NCBI GenBank assembly: GCA_016748015.1
Contig: JAAOMT010000608.1
Location: 1-64,000 of the forward strand
Length of the DNA stretch: 64,000 bases
From: Geosiphon pyriformis
Taxonomy: Eukaryota > Glomeromycota > Glomeromycetes > Archaeosporales > Geosiphonaceae
Direction of reading: 5' to 3'
Shown piece after piece: positions 48,628-61,189 of the stretch; the stretch's first letter is position 1, and each line of letters starts with the position of its first letter. The notes under the pieces were generated by a model that had not been told where the DNA came from, made no database searches, and saw only the letters and a program-made list of their open reading frames with translations. The position numbers and the translations under genes are program-made.

Positions 48628-51289
48628 CATCAAGCCATAGCTAAAGATTCCTTTATAAAAAATTTTTGTTTTTCACCACATTCAAAACCATATTTCTTGT
48701 AAATTGATCCTTATCCACAAATTTTGCATATTTCAATATAAACGTCACGTTCTCTAATGCTGGCTATAGAATATAATAAAATTAGAAAATCAGACATTGT
48801 TCACAATAAAAATAACGAATGCAAAAATTTTGGGAGTTTTATCATTTAATTTTGGGTAACGTTTTTAATTAAGTATTGTTTCTGAAGCCCATGAAAACAC
48901 TAAAATTTTTTCAATACAGATTAGAAATTTTCAAAACAAAAGAAATCCATTTCAGAACTTTCAATTCCTTCTAAGCTTGTAATCTTTCCGTGTTTATTAA
49001 CAGGTTTTTATAACAATTGACACATCTATGAGAAATATATTTTAAAAAAAAAGACCATATTCAGAATCAATTAGACTGTCAAAATTTGAAACGATTGTTA
49101 ATTTAATCAATAATGTTTGTAAAAAATTCTAACTCGGTTAAATCAATTTCAAAATACCAAAAACTATGGCTCTAAAGTATCAATAAACAAAATGTGTACA
49201 AATATTTGCATGAATTTTTTACATTTCAGCTAGCTTACCAGAAAATCTTTTTTTTTTTAAAAAAAATATATTCATTGAATTTATTTGTCCTAAAGTTTTT
49301 CTGTCCCCATTACAATTTTTGTTCCATTTATTGCAACCCCAATTGTCATTAACATTATTTGTCTCCGTTACTAAAATTTACGTTATTATTGCCATTGCAA
49401 AATGAAAAATAAAACTTTTGTAATTTTTGATTTCTGACAAAGCTTTCAACACATTCATGAACTTGAAAATAATAAATTTACTCTGGATATTTTTAGCTTT
49501 CAAATTTCCTTTTTTCCTATTGATGGGGAAAAACCAGAATCAAAAGTAGGGGCTGAGGATGGCTCCAATATATATGTCCACGCCCCAATAATTAAAACTA
49601 ACGGAAAAAATCATTTGGGTTTTTAGTCTTCTATGGATTTTGGTTTTTTTTGAGAGTAGGAGCCTCAAATTGAAGCCTTGTTTCTTGTGGCTTTGTTATG
49701 TCAATTTTGGATTACTTTTTAAAATATTAACAAAAAGCTTATATGCGATCTCGAAATTGAAGGAAATATATTTATCCTTGGTTCAGGCTTAAAGATGATG
49801 TATAAGGCTTTCAATAGCAGCCATCTTTCAACTATTTGGCTAAAAATATTTAGAAATTGGGTTTACATCAATTTTTTAATGTACCCATTTATTTTCATAA
49901 GATTTCGCTTTCCAATATTTAGCGAAATCAAATGATGAAAAGTTTTTTGTTTAAATTTAAATGAAATATCAAATGCTTTATATAAAAATTAACGCTATTT
50001 TAATTTACTCCAAAATGATTGTATTGAACATGATAAATAGTAGTATGTAGTAACTTTCAGTTAGAAATCTTCACAAGTTGAAACTTTTCAATTTCTCGTA
50101 CTTTAGAAATTTTAAGAAAATCAGATCCCAAGTCTGCAAAAATTTAGTTTCGCATCCAGGTTAAAAATTTTGCTACCAATTCAAAGAGACCCACCTAGTT
50201 TTGATGATTTAATATGAAAAAATAAGCTCTTTAAAACTATATTAAAAGTTTCTAAAAATGATTCGATAATGTTTATTTCAAGTATAAGAAACTGAGGTTG
50301 CAAGAACGAGAGTTTCCTATTTTATTTGCAAGACTAATTTTCGATTTATTGGATATACTGCTTTTTGAATTGGAAAGCTCCCATCACATTTAAATCGAAG
50401 AAGGGAGATTATTTAAAAAGAAGCTAGGAAAGATTTCAAAATTTCAAAATGTTCATATATAATATTTTCAATCTTTGGGAATAGGCCAAGTTGTCTCGTA
50501 TTTCTAAGATATTTATTGTAATAAAACGTTTTCCGGACAGGAAATTATCATTGATGAGTTACCGCAACACAAATAAGCGTGAAGAGAGAATCGATATTCT
50601 TTTAGTTTTTGGGTTTGTTGCTTAGAAAATTCGGCTTGTGTCTTGACACTTTTGGGAAAGGATATTGGGAAAAATAATTCTTGGGAATGTGTAGATATCG
50701 ATTGACGTAGTTTACAAGGTAATGGTAGTTGAAGAGTCATCCAAGGTCTTGGCTTAAGAAGTATATTTTTTGAGGATTCACCTAAGCAGAGAATCATGTC
50801 TCTTTATGTAGACTTTCTTTTTAATCATATATAATGATTTTGCTTTATCATCAAATTTCCGGTAACTTGTCAAAAATAAATCTAATAAAAGTGATTAAGT
50901 GAAAGTTCTAACTTTTTGGCAAACATTCCCTTGGCAACTGAGATTTATGCAGACTGATTTAAAGCATCACGCCAGATAATGAATTGATTTGAGGACAATG
51001 GTAGACCTGTTGAGACAGGGTGATAATTAATCGCTGATCGAATCAAATCAGGGCCTACTATCTTACTTTACTATTTATGTTATGCTTTAGATAAGCTATA
51101 TTTTTAAATTCATTTTTTTTATTAATTAACGAGTGCGAAAGATTCTAAAGTAAGTGAGGCTCATGCTTTTTCTACACGTGAACAGCCACTCGAGCCAATT
51201 AAAGCTACACTACGCGATGATCTTGCACAAAACCCCCTCCACATACAAATTCTTTAGAGCTAAGTACTGCCAAACCACGAACATCAACC
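48628..51289. other. Intergenic region with coding-like scraps
   Basis: Mostly AT-rich spacer. Two scraps of non-AT-biased frame occur: 50513-50797 (minus, 94 codons, LPCKLRQSISTHSQELFFP and an LCCGNSSM segment) and about 51130-51257 (plus, SEAHAFSTREQPLEPIKATL before TAG), the latter directly at the edge of the next AT block. Both look like gene or transposon remnants. Confidence 0.4.
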
Positions 51290-52235
51290 AAAATTAACTC
51301 ATTATTAATAATTACTAAAGTCTTTGCTCTATTATAAGAAACCACATATAAAAAAGTTTTTTAGCAATTCTAGACACTAAAAGCTTTAATTCAAAAAATT
51401 TGGAAGATTATTTGTTTTTGTTTTTCTTAAATTTATAAAACCAAGTCTTAAAGAAAATTTTATCAGCTAATAAACATAAAACTTCTTAAATGGAATCCTA
51501 TATATTATTTAGATTTCTATTCTTTTTTAGTTTATTAAACTTATTTATCATATTAAGAGTCTTTGATAAAAAAAATCTCTTATACTGTTTTTATTTAGAA
51601 TCATTTAACATTTATTATTTGTCTGTTTTTACAATGCACTGAGTTATATATTCAAAAAACCACTCGAGTCTATTGACATAAATACAGCCTTCTAGTTGGT
51701 ATTAAAATTTTTTTTACATTATGTACTTTCTGTTGGATTATAATAAAAGATTTATTAATAAAAAATATAGTTAATAGTTTTTTCCACTTTTGCATTATTT
51801 TAAGTTGAAATTTTAACTGTAAAACATCTCATTAAAATATTAAATAAATTCAAGTTTTAGTACTTTTAAAAACTAGTATTTTATTTGATGTTGTTTTAAT
51901 TAAAATTATAATTTACTGTTTTAACAATTATAGCATTAATATTACTAGTTGTTCTAATTTAATTTCAAAAAAACATCTGTATAAAGGCTTAAAATACTAA
52001 TTAAAAGTTTATTTCTAACAACAAACAAAATAATAAAAGCTCAATTTATTATTTTAATAATAATAGAAACCAAATTATTTATATTTTTATCTCGTCTTAT
52101 AATATTTTCTTGTTTTCCAAGATTTTTTTATCTTTTTTATATTGTAAATCACAACTTTTTAAATTAAATTAATTATTAGAACAGTAGTTTATCAAGCTTT
52201 AAATATGAATTAAGATTATTTATTTATTTTGTTAA

Positions 52236-52275
<40 letters not shown>

Positions 52276-54300
52276 AGTTTTGTTGTTAATAAACACATTC
52301 AAATTTTTTCTTATTATTATATCCTTTACTTAATTCTGCTTAAAAAGATTACTAATAATTTATATTTGAAATTAAATTGAAAAATTATTAACATAAATAC
52401 ATTTAATCTTTTTAATAGCTTATTTACTTGTTTTATAAGACTAGTAAAACCATATTTTAAATTAACAAAACATAAATCCAAATTTTTTAAAATTAGCAGA
52501 TAAGATTTAATGTTTGTAAATGAATTAATATTAAAATAACATTAGAAAAAAACTAACAAACAATATTTTTAATAATTTATGCCAAAGTTTTTTTTAATTA
52601 AAAAAGATAAAATAAACAATAAAAATCTGCTTTTTGGTATATATATGTTTTAAACATAGTTAAATAAGCATAATTGTTTTCTTTTTAATTTAATTAAAAC
52701 TTTTTTAACAGAATTACATTTTATTATAACATGTTAAGAATTTTTGTACTTAAAATAACAAGTCAAAACCAAATTAGTTTAATTTTAAGATTGGCAAATT
52801 TTATTATAGTTTTCTGTTACAAATTAATAAGCTATAATTTAATTAATACTATTTAATCAAATTTTAAAAAAAGCTAATTTTATAACTGTTTTAAAACATT
52901 AACAGAAATCTATTTAACAATTACTTTCTAATTTGTATATATACTTACATACTTTAAATTAGTATTTACTGTAATGTTATTTCTTACAGCCAATTTTTTT
53001 GTTCTGTTTAGATTAAATTCGAACATAAACATTAATTAAATAATCTTTTAGAACTTTAAACGAGTAAAAACTCTTTCAAAATTATTCATTTGGTAAAAAA
53101 AACCTTTTTAATGAATTTCGACTTCTTTTAAGAGCTTTTTTTTTCTACTATTGTCAAATTAATATTCAAAACATAAGACTTTATTGATTTAAACTCAAAT
53201 TTTCTTTTTAAAGACACAAAAAGTAAAACACTTTTTTTATTTAAAGAAAAAAAGAAATCAAAAATATTATTTGTACTTATAGTATTAAAATTAAGCTGTT
53301 TAATAAGCCTTTTTAACAAAAAAACTTGGTATAAATGCTCTAAAAGTTATGTTATCTATTGCTTTAAATACATTTACATTTTTTTATCAATAAAATTAGT
53401 CTCTTTAATATAGCACTTCTCTATGCTCTTAATATTTGATCCTTTACTAATACTACTATGAAAGCTGCCAACTTTACTGTTCCAAGACATAGATTTAGAA
53501 GTTTTGTCAGACTCAACTATTTTCATGTTTAAGCTACCAGCAGAAAAATCTAATATTAATGTCTTAATACCAAGCTTTCTGGCTTTTTTGTCTGCTTTAT
53601 CAGAAATATATTCAGCTTTTTTTGTCTTTTTTATGGTCAGAGAAATACAAGAAAAAGAGTCAGTTCATTTTTTTTTACAAATGGATAAATATTAGTGTAA
53701 AAATATTTTTATAAATCAATTCATAAAGGAAAGAGTTATATTTAGTTCAAAAATTTTTTTTTTAACATATTTTACTTCATTTACAATTAAGATTTTTGAT
53801 TAATTTAAGTTATTATTATATTTGAATTTGATAAGTCTTAAAAATTAGCAAAATTTATTTTTAAAAATTATAAACAATTTTCCCTTTATGATTATAAATT
53901 CTTTGATTTTGATTTTATAGTTGATATTATTTTTTCATTTTTTTTTTTAAGAAATAAAATTTTTGGTTTAGACTTAGTAATTAATATTATATATTAATTA
54001 CCTTATAACTTGATAAATATTATTAATATTCAGTATATGAGCTTTTAGTTTGATCTCAGAAATAAATGCACAACTTCTATTCAAAAATTGGATTTAGAAA
54101 TAATCAAAAAAGTAACCGTATCACTTTTTGCTCGTTTAAGCATATAGGGTATTTTAGGAAAGTAATCCCCAATTTTGTAAAAGTCTTATTATATTTTTGT
54201 TTAGAAAAATTTATTGCACTTGTAAAGTTTTAGTAAAACTACATAGTTTACTAAGCCAAACAAAAGGATATCAGTCCGCAACATCCTTTGAAGAAAAATT
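51290..54300. other. Long AT-rich block with one coding-like remnant
   Basis: About 3 kb of near-pure A/T, the largest block in the window. Within it, around 53400-53690, the minus strand keeps an open frame of nearly 100 codons (ISLTIKKTKKAEYISDKADK; LGIKTLILDFSAGSL) biased to Lys/Ile/Ser, as expected for a coding sequence whose G/C has drifted to A/T. This favours the idea that the block is built from decayed mobile elements. A (TTA)n tract is at 52240-52274. Confidence 0.65.
52240..52274. repeat. (TTA)n microsatellite
   Basis: About eleven tandem TTA/ATT units within the AT-rich block. Confidence 0.95.
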
Positions 54301-54344
54301 TTATAATGCTGTCAGGAAGTTGCAATTCCTTAATGATGCTGAGG

Positions 54345-54990
54345 TCATTCTTGATTTTTGATATCACAATGTGATAGGGGCCTAGTGAAAAGAAACTCTG
54401 CAAAAGGCTCATCGATTATATCAGTAGGAGTTTTCTCCGTATTTTCAGGATTTAATATATTCAGAGTATAGCCAAATGTTGCGAATTTTTTTTTCGGTGC
54501 GACACGGATGAGATTAGCAATGCGGGGATTCAATGCATCCATTGTCAGGGTGAAATATGCTGCATTAGAAGTCCATTCGACGCATTTGATGCAAGAAACC
54601 TTCGAATCCGACATAACCTTCATCACGAACGAATATATCATCGTGAAATTTAAATTCTTCTCTTATTGGATAATCTACAGGAAATCTAGATGATGCCTCC
54701 AAAATATCTGAAGCTTCCAAGGGGATGGAAACACTCGTATGTTCGAGTTTCATTGTTGAAAAGCTACCACACATCCTTTTTTCGTTGCCAGACTTAACAA
54801 GGTCCTTCGAGTTTACAATTTCTATTTCTACTGCAAGACTGAGCTCATTTCACGGGTTGACTTCTTCGAATAAGACTATTAAATGTATTTCATATTCCAT
54901 TGGGCCGTGGGTTTTGACGAACCTGGGTCTTTTAGAGTTAATTAAACCTGGCTTCTTCCGTGGCAGCCTTTCTTTCCACTGAGTGTCAAG
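54345..54990 (-). pseudogene. Decayed protein-coding sequence of unknown family
   Basis: From 54990 leftward a frame reads LDTQWKERLPRKKPG, then RPRFVKTHGPMEYEIHLIVL, is cut by an in-frame TGA at 54852-54850 (NP-stop-NELSLAVEIEIV), then runs on to FHDDIFVRDEG and stops at 54565. Another frame continues (CVEWTSNAAYFTLTMDALNP, PKKKFATFGYTLNILNP) to a stop at 54345. Composition and residue pattern look coding. The internal TGA and the frame change point to a disabled gene, although an intron could explain the frame change. I do not recognise the family. Confidence 0.5.
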
Positions 54991-57170
54991 AAATTTATTT
55001 GTCGTCTAAGCAATGGTTGCTTACGTAATACATCTTCAGAAACGTTCTTCATATCCATGCTCGTATTTTGATAAATAACGATAGGTGAGCGTTTTTTAAT
55101 TTGTACACAAATATGAAGATATAATAAGCTAAACAATGTTTGGGTGGAGAAACGAGGATAGAACAAGATACAAAGGTATATAAGAATTTTTGCATTTCAA
55201 AAAAAGCGAGTGTTATTATAAGTACTGGAAAAAAAGGTAATATTGTCAAGCTACTGGATATTGAGCTAAATTGTAACGAGAAAGCTGCAACATTGGATGA
55301 ATCAACAAAAATTACGTATAGATGATGAATAAGAGGGTGAGATAAAAGCGAGAAATCAGTAATGTTTGTTTTTGAAGTATTTGAATTTTGCGCGTTTATC
55401 AAGAGGCCAAGAATAAGTGGAAATGCAAACGATGAGGTCCTCAGGAAAGCCATTGACAATCGTTATCAGCGCTTAAAGACTTTGGATTCTTTGAAGTGAG
55501 TTCATGAATTTCGTATCTTTCATTATTGTGATTAACTTTGGTTATTTTGGTTGAATTCCCAGATGACCTTTTTTGAGTTCAGAAACAAGCTCGTCGTTCT
55601 TTATTTAAACCTTGAAAAATGTTAATTAAGCAGACAAACTTTTATCGCTCAACGATTGCTATGGAAGAAAAAGGAAAGCTTTATGTTTTCCTTGATTCTT
55701 TTTCGGGGAAAAATTTTAAACGGAATCTCTTGCAAAATTTGATAGAAAAAGCCTTTTTTTTATTCTGGAAAGATAACCATTTTTAATATAACTTTCTTCA
55801 TTTAATTTCTTAAAACTTGAGAAAGGAAAAAGATTTTGATAAAAAGAATAAACAATTCAAAACATTTACTCGTGAATTTCTCTTAAATCATAGATATTTT
55901 TCAAAGACATACATGTTATTCAAAGATTAACGCGTTAAATTTTTAATGGAACTTTCTCTACAGATTAATATTTAGACAACAATAACAGTTCATTGAAAAT
56001 TGGGTTAATAGACTATGAAAAGTTTCCTTTTAAAATCTTAAAAATACAAATTTTATTTCTTTGCTTGTTTTTCCAACTTGACAAAATATAGCTATTTTGA
56101 AAACTTTAGTTTGTTAAACTTTTTTAATTTGGGTTAGTTAATTTTGAATCTACTGTATATTTATAGTAATCGCATTAAAAATAACACAGATATTGAATAT
56201 TAAAATATAAGGTTTTAAACCTGTTCTAAGTAATAAAACTTTCCTTGATTCATGCTGCAGTTTCAAATGCATGTAAATGTATATGATCTATTTTAGTACC
56301 AACTTTATATTCGGGCTTTAAAATAAACCTCAAATTGGGTAGACTTTAAATATCCAAACCTTTTTTATTCTGTTTCAAAATTATTATTTTTCTTTTACCA
56401 TCTTCTTATGTAACAAAAGACAGTTTCACGAAGCTATTAGCTAATTGTTTTTGTTATTATAATTGAAGTTGTAAATCAGTGATTGAAATTTTCTTTATTT
56501 TAAAATTCTTTTAATTTTCCAATAATCTTGGTTTTTAAATGGGGGCTTTTGAAGAAGATTTTTTATAAATGGTATTTTACAACTTTAACCTCAAATAATA
56601 AGGTAGAATCTCGTAAAAAGTACAGAAAAATCAGAAAAAAGTTTTCAAATTTTTTTTTCTGAAATTCATCATTAGGAATTATTTAACAAATTTTCTTTTA
56701 CTAATAAAAAGAAAAATAATTAAAGAAATCAAAATCTGTGAAATTCTTTAAGCTCATAAAAAGTCATAGACTGACAAATTGTTGCTAACAATTCATAACA
56801 AGTCATCATAAAAATTATTAAAATGGGTACAATTAAAATGTAAAAATTGAGTGAATAAAAAAATATTAATTTAATTTTGAAAAAAAAACCGAAAAACGAA
56901 AAAAATAATATTATGACCATCAAGTGCATAGTAGTTAAAAGGTAAAAAAGATAAACATCTTTATTTTCACATGCTGGGAAGAGTTTTCCATATATATTTC
57001 TTCTTCAAACAACTCTAAAATTCCGTGTTTCATAACATTTTTACAAAGATGATTTAATCTCTCTGTGAATTCGTTTTTCTTTTTTCCGTGAGGATCTTTT
57101 TGAGAATCGACGATACCGAAAAAGGATTTTTTGTTGATCAAAAAAACTGGACATCTGTAATTATTGAATT

Positions 57171-57198
57171 AATCAATCAATCAATCAATCAATCAATC
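57171..57198. repeat. (AATC)n microsatellite
   Basis: Seven perfect tandem copies of the tetramer AATC. Confidence 0.95.
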
Positions 57199-58320
57199 TA
57201 TTAATTAATTTCCTTCTTCATATTAAAAAATTGTTAATAAATATTAATAAATAAATAAATAAAATTTTTGTAAGAAATAATCACTTTTAAAATCTCACAA
57301 TTTCTTGTATATCACAACATAATCATATCATAATATCATTAATTTGATCGGATAATGAGAATTTTAACAAAAGCTTTGCACCCTTTAACTTTTTCTGCTA
57401 TTCAGCCAAAAGAAATAGAAGTTAAAATAATATCAATAGATCTTTTCGGAAGTCAGATCTAATTTAAACGATTGTTATCGATCATGACCATGAATGGAAA
57501 TTAGCTAATGAATAATCCCTTTGTCTATTATAAGTTTAATAATTTAAATTTTTGTACCTAATGTTACTCCGTATGTATCGAAGGGTATCCAAAGTTCCTT
57601 TTTACCTTGTACAGATATTAAAATCTCCGACTAAATTTCCGCTCAATCCTTGCTAAAATAATTTTTTTCGGTATTTTTAGAAACCTGTTTTTTTAACGCG
57701 ACTTCGTATTGTTTTAATTATAATTCTAGAATAGATTCAATCAAGATCTCGAGTTACGGAAAAAATAACTTCGCTTTGATTTACTAATGAGTATTTATAA
57801 CGAAATGTTTCACCAAGAATTATAAAAAAATAAATTTTAAAATAAATTTTTTATAAATTAAATTTCTTAAACCATGAGAATGATAGTTCAAGTACAGTAT
57901 CGAGAAATCTTGTGAGGCTCGTAAATAATTTTTGTTTGTTGTTAATGATGAATGTAATGTCTACAGATTCACTGTATGCAGCTGGTCTTGCAATCTAAAA
58001 ATAATTCAAATATCCCTTTTAAGTTTATAAAGTCTATCTTTTAAACTTACTTTTCATAAAAAATAATTAGTGTTATAAAAATAATGTAAATTCTTGCATA
58101 ATTAATTTAAGTTTTGAATTATTCTGTTTTTTATCAAATTCTATTTTATTTCTGCTTATTAAAATCGAACTTTTACATTCTAACGAATCAAAAATGACCT
58201 ATGATGAATGAAAATTAAAGGTTGAGTTCAGAGTCGGATGGGAATCAAAAAAGGTTTGATAGATATCACTTGATTAGATTAGATTAAATTAGATTAGATC
58301 TCGGAAAAGGAGTTTCTAAC

Positions 58321-58349
58321 ATATTATTATTATTATTATTATTATTATT
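58321..58349. repeat. (ATT)n microsatellite
   Basis: About nine tandem ATT units, preceded at about 58272-58300 by imperfect GATTA/AATTA repeats. Confidence 0.93.
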
Positions 58350-59007
58350 CGAATAGGTAGTGGATATTAAATAGTAAAAAAAAAATTTTTTAAAAAAGTA
58401 TTATACTCAAATAAAAATCTAAGGTTTCTTTTTGTGTAAAAAATTTTAATTTATGATTAGATTATCAAAAGAATTTAGGTTAAATAATATTCTTAAAGTA
58501 AAGCTATGCCAAGTTGAAGGAATTTGGACTACATTTAATCTTCTTAGTTAATTCTCACAAATGAAAAGTAAAATCAGTATTTTTTGTTGTAATTATTTGC
58601 AAATTAGTATGTTTAAGTCGTAATGGATATTAAATAAAGCTCAAAAAATCAAATTTGAGTTCGAATCTAACAAAAAAATGGAATGAAATCCACAAATTAA
58701 AGATTATCTTTAAGTTTCTAATACTTTAATCAATTAAACATAAAATTAGAAAAAAGATTTTAAAACTTTCTTTTGGTCATTTGATCACAATATTTTTCAT
58801 TTATTTGATGAGCAAATAAATAGGTATCAGTAATCAAGTTATTGTGATACACACCTTCAAATTGAAAAGGAAAATCTGGATATTAAAGAAATCCCTTTCA
58901 AGGAGATCTTCTTAATGAGAGCAGCGATTAAATAAAGCTTTTGTTCAGATATTTCTTTATTTGCAATAACCATTCTCAAATTATTGTTCAGCCCCCAATC
59001 ATTTGTC

Positions 59008-59092
<85 letters not shown>
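59008..59092. repeat. (AAT)n microsatellite
   Basis: About 28 uninterrupted AAT units, the longest perfect array in the window. Confidence 0.97.
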
Positions 59093-59533
59093 TTTGCTCA
59101 CTTATTAATCACACGACACGAATAGAAGACTCCATGAGATTATTTTGAAAAGTAAAAAAAAAAAAAATAGGAGAAATGAACTTGCTTTTGGAAAAAAAAT
59201 TTTTTTTACAAACAATAAATTTTATATATCTAGGTCAAAAAAAAGAGAATTTTTTAAACCAAACTAAATAAAAATAAAGGTGCATAATCTCTATTAATAA
59301 ATAACGCAAAATAACATACGTCTATGTTTATGGGCTGGGTAAATTATTTCTATAAAGAAAAAATATGATCTTCGTTTTGTGAAAATAAAAAAATTTTTGA
59401 TCGGTTTTTACTATTTACATTCCAACAAATTGAAGACCCATTAAAAAGATAATTATTATTAAAATTTACAGTGATCAGAGAGAGAGTTTTCTAAGTTTAT
59501 ACACCAATTTTTTACGAAAAATTAAAAAAATCT

Positions 59534-59566
59534 TTATTATTATTATCAATTATTATTATTATTATC

Positions 59567-59597
<31 letters not shown>

Positions 59598-59602
59598 GTT
59601 TC

Positions 59603-59633
<31 letters not shown>

Positions 59634-59641
59634 GTATTATT

Positions 59642-59673
<32 letters not shown>
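59534..59673. repeat. (TTA)n compound microsatellite
   Basis: About 140 bp of ATT/TTA units with scattered interruptions (TATCAA, CTTTA, GTTTC, AGT). It is reverse-complementary in unit to the (AAT)n array about 450 bp away, so the two could pair as a large imperfect hairpin. Confidence 0.95.
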
Positions 59674-61189
59674 CGAATTTGAAAATCAACTTCGAAAATA
59701 AAACCAAATATGTACATGTATAAAATTTGAAAATTTACCTTTCTGAAAAAACATGATCGAGAGAAAAATTCCATTTAAAGAAAATTTTAATTGTCCTAAA
59801 ATTCTAAATGTGGGATGAATGAATAAAATATTTTAAATTTTTTTAAATTTTTTTTTGTTTTGTTATTATTAAAATTCTAAAAAAAATTTTTAATCACAAA
59901 TAGTTAACTGTCTGGGATAAATTTTTTCAAAAAAAAAAAAAATAAAAAAAAAAAGTTTTGTTTATATAAATATTTCCGATTCCCTCATGATTAGCTTTCA
60001 TTCTTTTGAAACAATTCGACTCCTGAAAATAACCTAAAAATCTTTGATCTCATGGCGTAATCTCTAATCATAATTTTTTTTTCTTGATTTTTTTAATCAA
60101 TCATTATTCAAATAAAATATATTTCATGATTCCGTCACTCCAAATTATTTATATTACTAAACTAATTTTTCATTTTTAGATTGGAAACATGGAGCTTTGA
60201 GATATGTTCAAAACGCGTTTTAGAAGAGATATACATGACATTTTTGCGTAACTTGTTCCAAAAATGATTTCCTATAGGTAGCTTTTTATTTAAAAAATAA
60301 ATAAATACTATTTACCTTAAATCATTTATGAAAAAATAAGGAGTTGAACCAAATATTTGTAAAAATAACTCAAAAAAGGTATAAAAAGTGGATTTTAATT
60401 AAATTCTTAAACCATCCTAAATTTTGATGGTCAAACTTTCTAAGAAGCACTGGTCAATCTTTTTTGTGATTAAAAACGTCTCAAATTCTTAATCCTTCGA
60501 ATCATCAAATAGTTTAGACTATAAACAATAAAATTCTGGGTAAATTTGTCTTTCAAAACCAAAAGTAAAACACTTGGTGCACACATAAAGGGTTAGAATA
60601 TTTTTTTAAAAAAACATGGTCTTTCGGAAAAACAAATCGGACATTCGTAGAAAATCTTGACTCACTATATTCTAGTGAATTCCATAGTTAGGAGCTACAA
60701 TTGGCTTTCACCTTTGAAAGTGTCACCTTTGCATGAGAAAGTTCAATAGATGTACCGAGGATAAAACCCCGATTTATGCAGGAGCCTTTGTTGGTCACAC
60801 AACTTTTATTATCGGACTAACCGAGGAAGTTGTTCTAGGTTCAAAGTTAAATCTTCATTGTTTGTTTTCTCTCTCTTTTTTTTTTTTTTCTCTCTCTCAC
60901 TCTCTCTCACACATAAAATGATTGATTGATAATTAAACGTGGTGATCAACAAAGTTTTTGACCATTATCGGGTTATATGGAAACAAACGCCTGATAAGTA
61001 ATTACAATGGAATAACTGTCACTGTCAAAATGCTTACCGCATATCACTGTCTTTGGTGATTTCTTTTTGCGCATAATTTCATCATCAGCAGCTGTGACAC
61101 CGTTTAGAAACTGTATATTTATTCCCTCTCGCGTCAACTTGCGCGTTTACTACCACGTTCAAAATTCTGAATTAATATATCGAAAAAAA

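Larger units (their letters stand above)
54991..61189. other. Gene-poor, microsatellite-rich region
   Basis: Around 55370-55500 the plus strand has a coding-like frame (CAFIKRPRISGNANDEVLRK to DSLK-stop), perhaps another remnant. At 56935-57141 (minus) a 68-codon frame contains KSFFGIVDSQKDPHGKK, faintly like the FFGVxDGH start of PP2C phosphatases but lacking the DGH metal motif; it is short and alone. The rest is AT-rich with simple repeats, listed separately, and no secure gene. Confidence 0.45.

Noticed and set aside
56935-57141. Possible PP2C phosphatase fragment (FFGIVDSQ)
   Set aside because: Lacks the metal-binding DGH motif and any other PP2C motif; too short to support.
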